The translations under genes were made by a program, and so were the position numbers. A model generated the notes under the pieces. It was not told the DNA's origin and searched no databases. It saw only the letters and a program-made list of their open reading frames with translations. Of a stretch of 39,476 nucleotides of DNA, positions 7,801 to 14,887 are shown piece after piece. Origin of the DNA: Betaproteobacteria bacterium RIFCSPLOWO2_12_FULL_62_58 (GTDB lineage: Bacteria; Pseudomonadota; Gammaproteobacteria; Burkholderiales; SG8-41); the NCBI GenBank assembly GCA_001772005.1, contig MERI01000040.1, forward strand, positions 1 through 39,476. Direction: 5' to 3'. Numbering within the stretch: the stretch's first letter is position 1; each line of letters starts with the position of its first letter.

Positions 7801-9871
7801 GCGCGATCTGCTTGTCCGTGAACGGCCCGGGCGTCACGCGAGTCACCGCAATCACGCCGATCGCGTTATTCTCCCGCAGCATCGGCGCGGCCAGAAGCGC
7901 GCGCCAGCCTCTCTGCCCGGCTCGTTGCTTGGCCCTCGTGCCCACCCACTCCTCGGCAGCGAGTATGTCGGTGATCTGTACGACCTCCCGGCGGCGCAGG
8001 GCACGGGGGGCAGGCATGCTTTCATCGTCCAACTGGGCCGGATTTGCGCTGCCTGTATCGTGAATCGGCAAGGTACTCGCCACCGTCTCGACGAGATCGC
8101 CCTTGACAAGTCTGAGCGACACTTCATATATGCCGCTGAACAGGTGCGCACCGCTGTTCACGATCGCATCGAACACCGGCCGCACGTCGGTCGGCGAGCT
8201 GCTGATCACCCTGAGGATTTCGCTGATTACGGTTTGCTGTTCCAGAGCTTCCTTCGTCTCGTTGAACAGGCGCACGTTCTCGATCGCGATGACCGCCTGG
8301 TCAGCGAACGTCTGCACGAGTGCTATGTGCCGGTCTGTAAATGGCTGAACCACCATCTTGCGCAGCACGATTACACCCAGCGCCTGATTCTCGCGCACGA
8401 GCGGTACGATGAGCGTTGTTCGGTGACCGTGTAGCCGCTGCATCTCGCGCACAACTGGAAATTCATCCGGGGAGACCGTCGCCGCGTCTGCGATGTGTAC
8501 CGGTTTGCGATCAAGGATCGCGCGTCCCGGGCCGGATCCCCGCTCGATAGGCATCGTGTCGCCCACGTTCACGGGAGCGATGCCGCCGCAGCCGGTGACA
8601 TACTTCACTTTGTCGCCTTCTACGAGCCAAACCCTCGCGTCGCTTGACTGGCACAGCCGCATGGCGTGCTCGGCAACGACCTGGAGCACGGGCATGATGT
8701 CGGTCGGCGAACCGGAAATTACGCGCAGGATCTCGCTGATCGCGGTCTGCTGCTCCAGCGTCTCACGCAGTTCGGCGGTGCGCTCCTCTACCTTGCGTTC
8801 GAGTCCCGCGTAGGACTCTTTCAACTCGCCGGCCATCTTGTTGAATTGTTCACCGAGCGTCTCGAGTTCGTCGCCGGTGTGGACATCGATGCGCTGGTCG
8901 AGTTGCCCCGCCCCGATTCGCTCGGCGCCCTGTTGCAGCGCCCGGATCGGCGTCACCATGCGCCGCGCGAGATACACGCTTACCAGGATCGAAAGCACGA
9001 GACCCGCTAGCAGCAGCAATACGGTCCGCAGGATGGATGCGTACAGCGGTGCGAACGCCTCGGCGAGCGGGGCTTCGACGAACACTGTCCAACTGAGCGT
9101 CGGGATGCGCGCGTGTGCCGTCAGCACTTCCTCCCCCTTGAGATTGCGCGCGATTGGTTCGCTCTCGCCCTCGTCGCGGACACGCGCGGCGACGTGCGCG
9201 AGCCGCGACAGATCGGTCTTCTGCAACACCAGGCTGATATCCGGATGGGCGATCAGCGTTCCCGCAGAGTTCACCACATAGGCGAGCCCCGCCTTGCCGA
9301 TCTGGATGCGTGAAACAACCTCCCACACGAATTTCAGGTTGACCTCAGCGACAGTGACGCCGCCGCCCCGCCCTCCTGCGGGACGGGAGATCGTCATGTA
9401 CGGCTCGGTCTCCTTGCGGAAGTACACCGGGCTGTACCATGTCTTCCCGCCCTTTGCCTGGAGAAACTTGGGATCCTGTGAGAGATCGGTTCCCGTGCCC
9501 ATGGCGTCCATCGCCAGGCGTGAGACGCGCAACTGCTCGCGTCCGGACGAATCGAGCCACGCCACCTCGGTGATCGCGGGCACCTGGCGCAGCAGTTTCA
9601 GGTACTCGTAGCGGCGCTGCTCGATGACATTGGCCTCGGCACTCACCTGCGGCAGCGCAGTCCATCCGAGCTGATGTTCGATGTCGCGGATGTACTGCTC
9701 GATGCGTGTCGCGGCGGCAAGCGCTTTCTCCTGCTGCAATGCGACAAGGTGCTCCTGGTTCTCGCGATAGGAGAAATAGAGACTTACCATCCCGCTCGCG
9801 AGAAGCGCTCCGCCTACGAGCGCGATGATGAGCGTCGCGTATTTTGCGAACAGGCGCCAGCGCGGCATCAT
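4862..9871 (-). CDS. Sensor histidine kinase: Cache, HAMP, six tandem GAF domains, HisKA, HATPase
   Basis: 1669 residues. Segments at about 12-32 and 283-303 span the membrane; between them lies a double-Cache-like periplasmic sensor (W-Y-S-P-V-Y-F, then A-G-T-L-I-A-H-P-D). A HAMP domain (about 304-357) and a coiled coil follow. Then come six repeats of about 170-180 residues. Each opens with E-Q-Q-T-A-x-S-E-I-L-R-V-I-S and closes with T-F-A-D-Q-A-V-I-A-I-E-N-V-R-L-F, with a GAF domain between. The GAF cores differ strongly while the linkers are almost identical. HisKA has H1449 (M-S-H-E-L-R-T-P). The ATPase has the N box (N-L-L-S-N-A-V-K-F), G1 D-T-G-V-G-I and G2 G-T-G-L-G-L. The ATG at 9871 overlaps the stop of a truncated SBP (GAATGATG), so it was once coupled to the SBP array. 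Partners: the regulators at 4488 and 3381. Confidence 0.95.
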   Translation of the reverse strand: MMPRWRLFAKYATLIIALVGGALLASGMVSLYFSYRENQEHLVALQQEKALAAATRIEQYIRDIEHQLGWTALPQVSAEANVIEQRRYEYLKLLRQVPAITEVAWLDSSGREQLRVSRLAMDAMGTGTDLSQDPKFLQAKGGKTWYSPVYFRKETEPYMTISRPAGGRGGGVTVAEVNLKFVWEVVSRIQIGKAGLAYVVNSAGTLIAHPDISLVLQKTDLSRLAHVAARVRDEGESEPIARNLKGEEVLTAHARIPTLSWTVFVEAPLAEAFAPLYASILRTVLLLLAGLVLSILVSVYLARRMVTPIRALQQGAERIGAGQLDQRIDVHTGDELETLGEQFNKMAGELKESYAGLERKVEERTAELRETLEQQTAISEILRVISGSPTDIMPVLQVVAEHAMRLCQSSDARVWLVEGDKVKYVTGCGGIAPVNVGDTMPIERGSGPGRAILDRKPVHIADAATVSPDEFPVVREMQRLHGHRTTLIVPLVRENQALGVIVLRKMVVQPFTDRHIALVQTFADQAVIAIENVRLFNETKEALEQQTVISEILRVISSSPTDVRPVFDAIVNSGAHLFSGIYEVSLRLVKGDLVETVASTLPIHDTGSANPAQLDDESMPAPRALRRREVVQITDILAAEEWVGTRAKQRAGQRGWRALLAAPMLRENNAIGVIAVTRVTPGPFTDKQIALLKTFADQAVIAIENVRLFKELQTKNSEITEALEQQTATAEILRVISGSPTDIQPVLNAVAENACRVCNAEDAAVLLIEGNLLRLAAHYGTISIRQRSETLPISRGTLAGRAILEGIPIHVPDLLAAGDDFPDGKLLAARYGHRTTLATPLLREGTPIGALLIRRAEVQPFSEKQIALLKTFADQAVIAIENVRLFKELQARNAEITEALEQQTATSDILRVISSSPDSLDPVFGTILKSAQRLCDAKHGILFLCDDDALAIAAYENASPVLAEHYKAQPKMYPTPDRGPSSRAALERRVVHILDLQNDPTFRLPQHLRDEGLRTALSVPILLGDKLFGVITVYRREVMAFSESQINLLRTFADQAVIAIENVRLFKELQTRNAEITEALEQQTATSEILRVISSSPTDVQPVFNTIAESAARLCGGLRAWVMRYDGELCQLVGHSHVEPEIAEFWERDFNSFRPQRNLISTRAILAGSVIHIPDVEQDPEYDHATARKGKYRSALAVPLLRESRVIGAVAVCRREAGPFPDSQIALLQTFADQAVIAIHNVGLFKELQARNAEITEALEQQTATAEILRVISTTPTDVTPVLDMVARRAAQLCDAYDTRLFIVNGNVVKYVAGFGEVPFSPDAHILPLNRGLITGRAIMDRTIVHIEDVAALPKEEYREALEYQQRYGYRTILAVPLVREEMAFGVITLRRNEMRPFSTKQVELVKTFADQAVIAIENVRLFNEIQDKSRQLEVANKHKSEFLANMSHELRTPLNAIIGFSEVLVERMFGEINPKQEEYLRDIHSSGQHLLSLINDILDLSKIEAGRMELELARFDLTGAMDNALTLIRERASRNGIALSLNVAPDLCDWVADERKVKQILVNLLSNAVKFTPQGGRIDVSARRANGCIEIAVADTGVGIAPEDREKVFEEFRQVGSDHLKKAEGTGLGLALTRKFVEMHGGSITLLSEIGKGSTFTFTLPEKMLETT

Positions 9872-9933
9872 TCGATCACTCTCTCCGCCCGCACCAGGAC
9901 CGACTGCGGGATCGTGAGGCCGAGCGTCTTGGC
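9868..9933 (-). pseudogene. C-terminal remnant of an ABC substrate-binding protein
   Basis: About 21 codons reading A-K-T-L-G-L-T-I-P-Q-S-V-L-V-R-A-E-R-V-I-E-stop match the extreme C-terminus of every SBP in the array. Upstream of this the match ends at the DUF4143 gene, whose stop lies at 9945. The stop TGA overlaps the kinase ATG, the junction used throughout the array. The ATPase gene therefore appears to have replaced the body of the last SBP gene, leaving only its tail and the overlap. Confidence 0.75.
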
Positions 9934-9944
9934 GAATCTTGTTT

Positions 9945-11105
9945 TCACTGTCCCGAGCGGGCGAGGCTCTTTAGCCGCTTGATGGCTGAGGCGAGATCGA
10001 GCGCGCCGCGCGTGGCCGCCGCCGCCGGTCTGGCAGTCTGGCACACGACATACCTGTGCTCGGCTGACACCAGGTCCGCCGCACGCTCGAGACGCGCGAG
10101 GTCCTGAGGAGTAGCGTCGGCAGAGAGCTTGATCTCGATGGCCACCGTCACCCCTTCCAGCGCAAGCAGCAGGTCGATCTCGTAACCGTCGCTCGTGCGC
10201 AGGAAATGCGCCCCGGCATCGATGCCGGCCGCAGCGAGAGTGCCGAGCAATTGTTCGATGACGAACCCCTCCCAGCTCGCGCCCGCCGCGGGATGCCGCA
10301 ATAACTCCGTGCGCGAGCCGATCCGAAGCAGCGCGTGCAGGAGTCCCGTGTCCCTCAGGTAGACCTTCGGGCTTCTTGTCAGCCGCTTGCGCAAGCTGCC
10401 GCTCCAGGGAGGAAGCCGCCGGATCAGGTATGCGCCTTCCAGATAGTCGAGATAGCCATTCACTGTGTGGTAGCTCAGACCGAGGCTCTGCCCCACCGCG
10501 GTGGCGTTCCATAGCTGGCCGTGCACCACCGCGAGCATGTGCAGCAGCCGGTCGGTGACCTGCGGCCGGGCGGGAAGCCCCCACGCAGGCAGGTCCCGCT
10601 GCGCCATCAGCGCAAGATAGTCGCGCTGCCACGCAGGAAAGCGACTCGCGCGCAGCGCTCCCCCATCCGGAAACCCGCCGTTCAGCCATAGCCGGGCCAG
10701 CGCGCCTGCGCCCAGCTCCGGAAGCAGAAAAGGGGTAAGCTCCACGCGGGCGAGCCGTCCGGCGAGCGATTCCGATACCTCGCGCATGAGGCCCGGGGAT
10801 ACCGACCCGAGGAGCAGAAAGCGGCCATTGCGGCGACGATCGGCATCGATCGCCGCGCGCAGCCGGGGAAACAGCTCCGGCCAGCTCTGCGCTTCGTCGA
10901 TCACCACCAGCCCGCGCTCCGAGGTAATCGCCTCCCAGTCCAGGTCCAGGCGCACGCGGTCGGCCGGCTGCTCCGCGTCGTAGTAGCGCCTCGAAAGGCT
11001 GCGGGCGAGCGTCGTCTTGCCGCTCTGCCTCGGCCCGAGCAGCGCAGCGGCGGGAAACCGCGCCAGGCGCGCGTGCAGCATCGCAGTGGCGAGGCGGCGT
11101 TTCAT
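9945..11105 (-). CDS. AAA-type ATP-binding protein with DUF4143 C-terminal domain
   Basis: 386 residues. Walker A G-P-R-Q-S-G-K-T-T lies near residue 24 and Walker B L-V-V-I-D-E-A-Q near residue 66. A sensor-like L-L-L-G-S-V-S-P follows, as usual in the AAA_14/DUF4143 family. A winged-helix-like middle has S-L-G-L-S-Y-H-T-V-N-G-Y-L-D-Y-L. The C-terminal part has Y-E-I-D-L-L-L followed by A-I-E-I-K, the D...E-x-K pattern of PD-(D/E)XK-like folds. The cellular role of the family is unsettled; members are widespread accessory genes in mobile regions. It sits inside the SBP array, between SBP fragments at 9868-9933 and 11150-11440, so it entered or replaced part of the array. It has its own promoter (11114-11141). 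Confidence 0.88.
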   Translation of the reverse strand: MKRRLATAMLHARLARFPAAALLGPRQSGKTTLARSLSRRYYDAEQPADRVRLDLDWEAITSERGLVVIDEAQSWPELFPRLRAAIDADRRRNGRFLLLGSVSPGLMREVSESLAGRLARVELTPFLLPELGAGALARLWLNGGFPDGGALRASRFPAWQRDYLALMAQRDLPAWGLPARPQVTDRLLHMLAVVHGQLWNATAVGQSLGLSYHTVNGYLDYLEGAYLIRRLPPWSGSLRKRLTRSPKVYLRDTGLLHALLRIGSRTELLRHPAAGASWEGFVIEQLLGTLAAAGIDAGAHFLRTSDGYEIDLLLALEGVTVAIEIKLSADATPQDLARLERAADLVSAEHRYVVCQTARPAAAATRGALDLASAIKRLKSLARSGQ

Positions 11106-11113
11106 GGGCTTGC

Positions 11114-11141
11114 ATTATAGAACTCCATTTCTATTTTGCAA
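11114..11141 (-). promoter_or_regulatory. Sigma-70-type promoter, possibly giving a leaderless mRNA
   Basis: On the minus strand, TTGCAA (11141-11136), a 16-base spacer and a perfect TATAAT (11119-11114) stand only eight bases before the ATG at 11105. Transcription would begin at or next to the start codon, and no Shine-Dalgarno lies between. Start-site mapping would decide it. Confidence 0.55.
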
Positions 11142-11555
11142 GATCATCCTTACTCGATCACCTTATCAGCGCGCAGCAGCAGTTGCTGCGGAATCGTGAG
11201 CCCGAGCGCCGTCGCGGTGCGCAGATTCACCACCAGCTCGAACTTGGTCGGCTGCTCGATCGGCAGGTCGCCGGGCCTGGTCCCTTTCAGGATCCTGTCC
11301 ACATAAGTGGCCGCGCGCCGGTACTGATCAACATCGTTCGCTGAATAAGACATGAGCCCACCGGCCTCCACGTACTCATTTCCCTCGTGCATTGAAGGCA
11401 GCTCGTTCTTTATGGCAAGGTCTGCAATCCGCTTTGTGAAGATTGAACGCCGCTCCAATCTGCGGCCCCCTTGAACAGGCCGATCTGCATGGCCTGAATG
11501 ACAGCAGCTTAATCGCAGTCAGATACGCCGGCTGTCGACTCCTCCGTCGTCATTT

Positions 11556-11570
11556 TGTGAAATATTCACA
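11556..11570. promoter_or_regulatory. Crp-type palindrome inside a decayed SBP gene
   Basis: TGTGAAATATTCACA has TGTGA/TCACA arms and a 5-base centre, embedded in TTTTGTGAA...ATTCACATT. An almost identical site in the same orientation is at 26367-26381, upstream of another broken SBP start. It lies about 115 bases upstream of the SBP tail in the leftward direction. No intact gene clearly starts from it now. Confidence 0.55.
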
Positions 11571-11619
11571 TTGCAACCGTCGGTCCATACATCATGCACA
11601 AAAAAGAGGTGGTTTCCGG

Positions 11620-11689
11620 CGCGTTGAGCGGCACGGCGTGTCCGCTCGAACGCGGCGAGGTAAACCGGCACGGCAGTGTCCGGATTTAC
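11620..11689 (-). repeat. 70-bp double-hairpin junction element, copy A
   Basis: Two bulged inverted repeats in the gene sense: GTAAAtCCGG with CCGGTTTAC, then CGCGTTcGAGCGG with CCGCTCAACGCG (lower case is the bulge; the inner arms are slightly degenerate). It begins just after the four-base overlap at the end of the SBP at 11693-12745 and encodes the leader of a gene that is now broken. Confidence 0.85.
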
Positions 11690-11692
11690 GGT

Positions 11693-12745
11693 TCACTCGA
11701 TCACCCTGTCCACGCGCACCGCGAACTCTCGCGGGATCTCGAGCCCGAGCGCCTTGGCGGTCTTCATGTTCAGCACCAGCTCGAACTTCGTCGGCTGCTC
11801 GATCGGCAGGTCGCCTGGCTTCGCGCCCTTCAGTATCCGGTCCACGTAGTATGCCGAGCGGCGGTAGAGTGCCAGCCGATCGACTCCGTAGCTCAATAGC
11901 GCGCCTTCCTGAGCGTAAGCCGACCCGGCGATCACCGGCCAGCGGTGCGCCAACGCAAGCTTCACGATGCGCGCCCGCTCAGAGGTGAACCACCCGCTAG
12001 GCGATACCACAAGCGCCTGCACGCCCTCCTTCGCTAGACGCGAAATGGCCCCTTCGAGCTCTTCCGCTTTCGCCGCTTCGGCGACGCGCACTTCAACGCG
12101 GAAGTGCTCTGCCGCCCGCGGTACCGTCTTTATGTAAGCGGCGGAGACAGGAGACGTGGCATCGGCGAGAAATCCGATGCGCTTGAGCTTGGGCGCAGCG
12201 GCGAGCAGCAATTCAAGTTTTTTCTCGGATACTTCGCTCGCGATGTTGGTGACCCCAGTCACCATACCGCCGGGGCGCGCGAGGCTTTTCGCGAGCCCCC
12301 GGGCGAGCACCGCGGTACCATCGGCGTGCACTACGGGGATATCCGGTGAGGCCTTGGCCGCCGCCCTCACCGCCCGCGTCAGTGCCGCAACGATGACCGC
12401 GGGCTTTTTCGCGGCAAGCTCCCCGGCAAGGGTCGGAAGCCGGCTCAGTTGCCCCTCCGCCCAGCGCTCCTCCAGCGCGTAGTTCGCGCCCTCCTTCCAG
12501 CCCAGCGCCGCCATCCCCTCCTTGAATGCACCAAGCGTGCTCGCGTCCCTTTCACGTGAGCCCGAATTCAGCCAGCCGATCAGCACGGGCGGCTTCGCAG
12601 ACTGCCCAAAGACTGCGCCCGTGAACGCGAGCGCCGGCCACGCCGCCGCCGCAATGATTAATTTCCGGCGCGTTGAGCGGCGGGCCGCGTCCGCTCCAAC
12701 GCGCCGACGTAAACCGGCAGGACCATGTCCGGCTTTACGGTTCAT
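11693..12745 (-). CDS. ABC transporter substrate-binding protein (PF04392-like)
   Basis: 350 residues, with a type I periplasmic-binding fold. Residues 1-27 come from junction element B. Then S-T-R-R-K-L-I-I with a hydrophobic stretch to about residue 48 (F-G-Q-S) looks like a Tat or Sec signal. Family marks: V-L-I-G-W-L near the mature N-terminus, L-A-R-P-G-G-M-V-T-G-V-T in the middle, then K-P-G-D-L-P-I-E-Q-P-T-K-F-E-L-V and a final D-R-V-I-E. It belongs to the I-G-W-L/A-F-K-E-G-M-A-A-L-G-W subgroup with the genes at 15939 and 17797. The ligand is unknown; the family is often labelled tryptophan/tyrosine-type without proof. The start ATG overlaps the upstream SBP stop (12742-12745). No permease or ATPase lies nearby. 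Confidence 0.9.
   Translation of the reverse strand: MNRKAGHGPAGLRRRVGADAARRSTRRKLIIAAAAWPALAFTGAVFGQSAKPPVLIGWLNSGSRERDASTLGAFKEGMAALGWKEGANYALEERWAEGQLSRLPTLAGELAAKKPAVIVAALTRAVRAAAKASPDIPVVHADGTAVLARGLAKSLARPGGMVTGVTNIASEVSEKKLELLLAAAPKLKRIGFLADATSPVSAAYIKTVPRAAEHFRVEVRVAEAAKAEELEGAISRLAKEGVQALVVSPSGWFTSERARIVKLALAHRWPVIAGSAYAQEGALLSYGVDRLALYRRSAYYVDRILKGAKPGDLPIEQPTKFELVLNMKTAKALGLEIPREFAVRVDRVIE
12669..12738 (-). repeat. 70-bp double-hairpin junction element, copy B
   Basis: This copy has the arrangement of copy A and the same length. It lies within the first codons of the SBP at 11693-12745 and is translated; its last arm encodes R-R-S-T-R-R. The first bulge is G and the arms otherwise pair well. 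Confidence 0.85.
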
Positions 12746-13782
12746 TCGATCACCCTGTCCGCGCGCACCAGTATCGACTGCGGAATCGTGATCCCAAGCG
12801 CTTTGGCGGTTTTTACATTGACGACCAGCTCGAACTTCGTCGGCTGCTCGACGGGTAGGTCGCCAGGCCTGGCGCCCTTCAGGACCCTGTCCACGAAATA
12901 GGCCGCGCGTCGATAAAGCTCAGGAAAGTTCACTCCGTAGCCGAGCATGCCACCGGCTTCGGTGAATTCGCCGTATCCAGCCAGGGGCAGACGATGATTG
13001 ATTGCCAGCTTCGCAATGATCCCCGCGTTCTCGGTGAGCGCAGGATGCTCCGAGACCACGACGGCCTCAATGCGGCTCCGGGCCATTCCTTGGAAAGCAG
13101 CTTCAAGATCCTTAGGATGGCGCGCCTCGAATTCCTGCACTTCCACCTTCCTTGACCTCACGACCGTTTCCATTTCCTTGCGGATACTCGGCAATGAAGG
13201 AATGTTTGGACGTACGAGCAACGCAACCCGGCTAACGTGTGGAAGTGCTTCCTTCAGCATCTCCAGTCGTTTCGCAACGAGTTGCGGCCCGAGTATCGTG
13301 GAGCCGGTGATGTTGCCGCCGGGCGGCGCGAGACTTTCGACGAGGCCCGTAGCGACGGCATCGCCGACAGCGACCATGACGATCGGGATGCTCGCGGAAG
13401 CCTGTCGGGCCGCTCGCGGTCCGCCTGTCGAATGGGTTACCAAGACGTCGATGTTGAGTCGAACGAGCTCCACCGCCAATTGAGGCAGCCGCTCGGAGCT
13501 TCCCTCGGCCCAGCGGTACTCGATGATGATATTCTTTCCTTCGACATAGCCGAGGTCGCGAAGTCCTGCGCGCAGTGTGTCGATGCGGCCCGGAGCCTTG
13601 CCGACTCCAAGGAATCCGATTCGATAGACCTTGGCTGCCTGTTGGGCGAATGCACCGAACGACGCCGTTAGGATGCTCGAGCCCAGCGCGACGAGAAATG
13701 TGCGGCGCGTTGAGCGGCGAGCATCGTCCGCTCCAACGCGGCGACGTAAACCGGCACGCATGTGTCCGGCTTTACGGTTCAT
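12742..13782 (-). CDS. ABC transporter substrate-binding protein (PF04392-like), parent type of the chimera at 24.8 kb
   Basis: 346 residues. The leader from element C ends in S-T-R-R-T-F-L-V, a good twin-arginine motif, followed by a hydrophobic region and A-F-A-Q-Q-A as a likely cleavage site. The mature protein starts K-V-Y-R-I-G-F-L-G and carries P-G-G-N-I-T-G-S-T, Y-R-R-A-A-Y-F-V-D-R-V-L-K-G and D-R-V-I-E at the end. The DNA from about 13190 to 13640 is close to identical (roughly nineteen of twenty bases in the stretch compared) to 24826-25270, so the two copies duplicated recently. Its stop overlaps the start of the next SBP (ATGA) and its start overlaps the stop of the previous one (13779-13782). 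Confidence 0.9.
   Translation of the reverse strand: MNRKAGHMRAGLRRRVGADDARRSTRRTFLVALGSSILTASFGAFAQQAAKVYRIGFLGVGKAPGRIDTLRAGLRDLGYVEGKNIIIEYRWAEGSSERLPQLAVELVRLNIDVLVTHSTGGPRAARQASASIPIVMVAVGDAVATGLVESLAPPGGNITGSTILGPQLVAKRLEMLKEALPHVSRVALLVRPNIPSLPSIRKEMETVVRSRKVEVQEFEARHPKDLEAAFQGMARSRIEAVVVSEHPALTENAGIIAKLAINHRLPLAGYGEFTEAGGMLGYGVNFPELYRRAAYFVDRVLKGARPGDLPVEQPTKFELVVNVKTAKALGITIPQSILVRADRVIE
13706..13775 (-). repeat. 70-bp double-hairpin junction element, copy C
   Basis: The layout is as in copy B, with good arms and a translated leader. It sits at codons 3-26 of the SBP at 12742-13782. Confidence 0.85.
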
Positions 13783-14771
13783 TCGATCACCTTTTCCGCC
13801 CGCAGCAGCAGTTCCTTTGGTATCGTGACGCCAAGAGCCTTCGCCGTTTTCATGTTGATCCCGAGCTCGAACGTGGTGGGGCGCTCGATCGGCAAGTCGC
13901 CCGGCTTTGCACCCTTGAGGATCTTGTCGACGTACACGGCAGCGCGGCGGAAGTTGTCGGTGATGTTCGGTCCATAGGTCATCAAGCCGCCCGCTTCGAG
14001 GTATTCCAGATTTAGCGCAATGGAAGGCAGCCGAAATTTGAGCGCCAGTTCCCCGAGTTGCTTGATCTGTTGCAGGAAAAACCCGTCGCCCAGTATGAGA
14101 AGAGCCTGTGCGCCGTCGCGCGCCATCGCCTCGAAACTGCGCACGATATCGTCCGGAGTGCCGCCCTGCGTGGACAGCACCTGGATGCCTATTTTGTGTG
14201 CGGTGGCCTCGATGAGCTTCAGTTGTTCGGGGTGCGTCGAATTGGCCGGGTGCGACAGCACTGCCAAGCGGGACACCTTTGATACGCTTGCTGTCAGGAG
14301 CTCCACCTGCTTCGGATTCAGTTCCGGCTGAAAATTGGTCAGGCCGGTGAAATTTCCTCCGGGCCGCGCGAAGCTTGCGGCTAAGCCGTCTCCAACCGGA
14401 TCGGGTGAAACGGTGATCACGATAGGAATGGTCTTCGTTGATTTCTGTAATACGTGGTAAACGGGAGTTCCCGTCGCCACGATGACATTCGGGCTTTCCT
14501 TGATCAGGTCTGCGGCAAGCCCGGCAAGAGCATCGGTCTTCCCCTCCCCGAAACGGCTTATGACGACGAAAGTCTTGCCCTCGACGTAACCTAGTTCGCG
14601 CATGCCCTGCAAGAACGATTGGTAACGACCGGAATCCAGCGCAGATTGACGCGAGGCGAAGTAGAAGAACCCGACGCGCGCGACCTTACCCGGCGACTGG
14701 GCGAAGGCTGCTATCGGCGAAGAAAAGGGCACGAGCCCAAGAGCAAGCAAGAGTTTGCGGCGTTTTGTCAT
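13779..14771 (-). CDS. ABC transporter substrate-binding protein (PF04392-like) without element-encoded leader
   Basis: 330 residues starting directly at M-T-K-R-R-K-L-L-L-A-L-G, a short K-R-R signal with a hydrophobic core and A-F-A-Q-S cleavage site. The mature protein has V-G-F-F-Y-F, P-G-G-N-F-T-G-L-T, G-A-K-P-G-D-L-P-I-E-R-P-T-T-F-E-L and E-K-V-I-E. Unlike its neighbours it does not use the 70-bp element as its N-terminus; the element lies upstream in a separate 39-codon frame (14768-14887) whose stop overlaps this ATG. A GGGAGG-like ribosome-binding site inside that micro-ORF (about 14782) may serve this start. Confidence 0.9.
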   Translation of the reverse strand: MTKRRKLLLALGLVPFSSPIAAFAQSPGKVARVGFFYFASRQSALDSGRYQSFLQGMRELGYVEGKTFVVISRFGEGKTDALAGLAADLIKESPNVIVATGTPVYHVLQKSTKTIPIVITVSPDPVGDGLAASFARPGGNFTGLTNFQPELNPKQVELLTASVSKVSRLAVLSHPANSTHPEQLKLIEATAHKIGIQVLSTQGGTPDDIVRSFEAMARDGAQALLILGDGFFLQQIKQLGELALKFRLPSIALNLEYLEAGGLMTYGPNITDNFRRAAVYVDKILKGAKPGDLPIERPTTFELGINMKTAKALGVTIPKELLLRAEKVIE

Positions 14772-14887
14772 TCGAATCCCTCCCCATAGACAGCAAGCAA
14801 GAACCGCCGTCGCGTTGAGCGGCGCGCATCGTTTGCTCGAACGCGGCGAGGTAAACCGGCACGCCAGTGTCCGGATTTACGGTTCAT
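14768..14887 (-). CDS. 39-codon micro-ORF encoded by junction element D, coupled on both sides
   Basis: An ATG at 14887 overlaps the stop of the SBP at 14884-15942, and its TGA at 14768-14770 overlaps the ATG of the next SBP at 14771. The peptide starts M-N-R-K-S-G-H and continues through R-R-S-T-R-R-R-F-L-L-A-V like the leaders of its neighbours, but ends after Y-G-E-G-F-E. It contains the twin-arginine core with too short a hydrophobic stretch to be a signal peptide. It looks like a former SBP start that now acts as a relay: ribosomes leaving one gene translate it and reach the next start. Whether the peptide is stable is unknown. Confidence 0.55.
   Translation of the reverse strand: MNRKSGHWRAGLPRRVRANDARRSTRRRFLLAVYGEGFE
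14811..14880 (-). repeat. 70-bp double-hairpin junction element, copy D
   Basis: The arms and 70-base length match the other copies, but here the element sits in the micro-ORF between two SBP genes rather than in an SBP leader. Confidence 0.85.

Larger units (their letters stand above)
11150..11696 (-). pseudogene. Decayed ABC substrate-binding protein gene (leader and C-terminal part remain)
   Basis: The 3' part (11150 to about 11440) reads K-R-I-A-D-L-A-I-K-N, E-Y-V-E-A-G-G-L-M-S-Y, R-R-A-A-T-Y-V-D-R-I-L-K-G-T-R-P-G-D-L-P and ends in K-V-I-E with TAA; this is the last third of an SBP. The 5' end survives separately: a GTG at 11696, overlapping the stop of the upstream SBP, opens a 34-codon frame (11592-11696). 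That frame carries the usual leader from the 70-bp element (N-R-K-S-G-H, then R-S-T-R-R) and then hits TGA. The periplasmic core between them is missing and is replaced by about 150 unrecognised bases that contain the palindrome at 11556. This and the tail at 9868 mark the eroded downstream end of the array. Confidence 0.75.

Noticed and set aside
5580..8800. Regularly spaced near-identical DNA segments, CRISPR-like at first sight
   Set aside because: Spacing is about 500 bases and the segments encode the conserved linkers between GAF domains.
9868..11115. 415-codon leftward frame over the DUF4143 ATPase
   Set aside because: Only its last 21 codons (the SBP tail) are meaningful; the rest is a shifted frame of the ATPase gene, which has clear Walker motifs.
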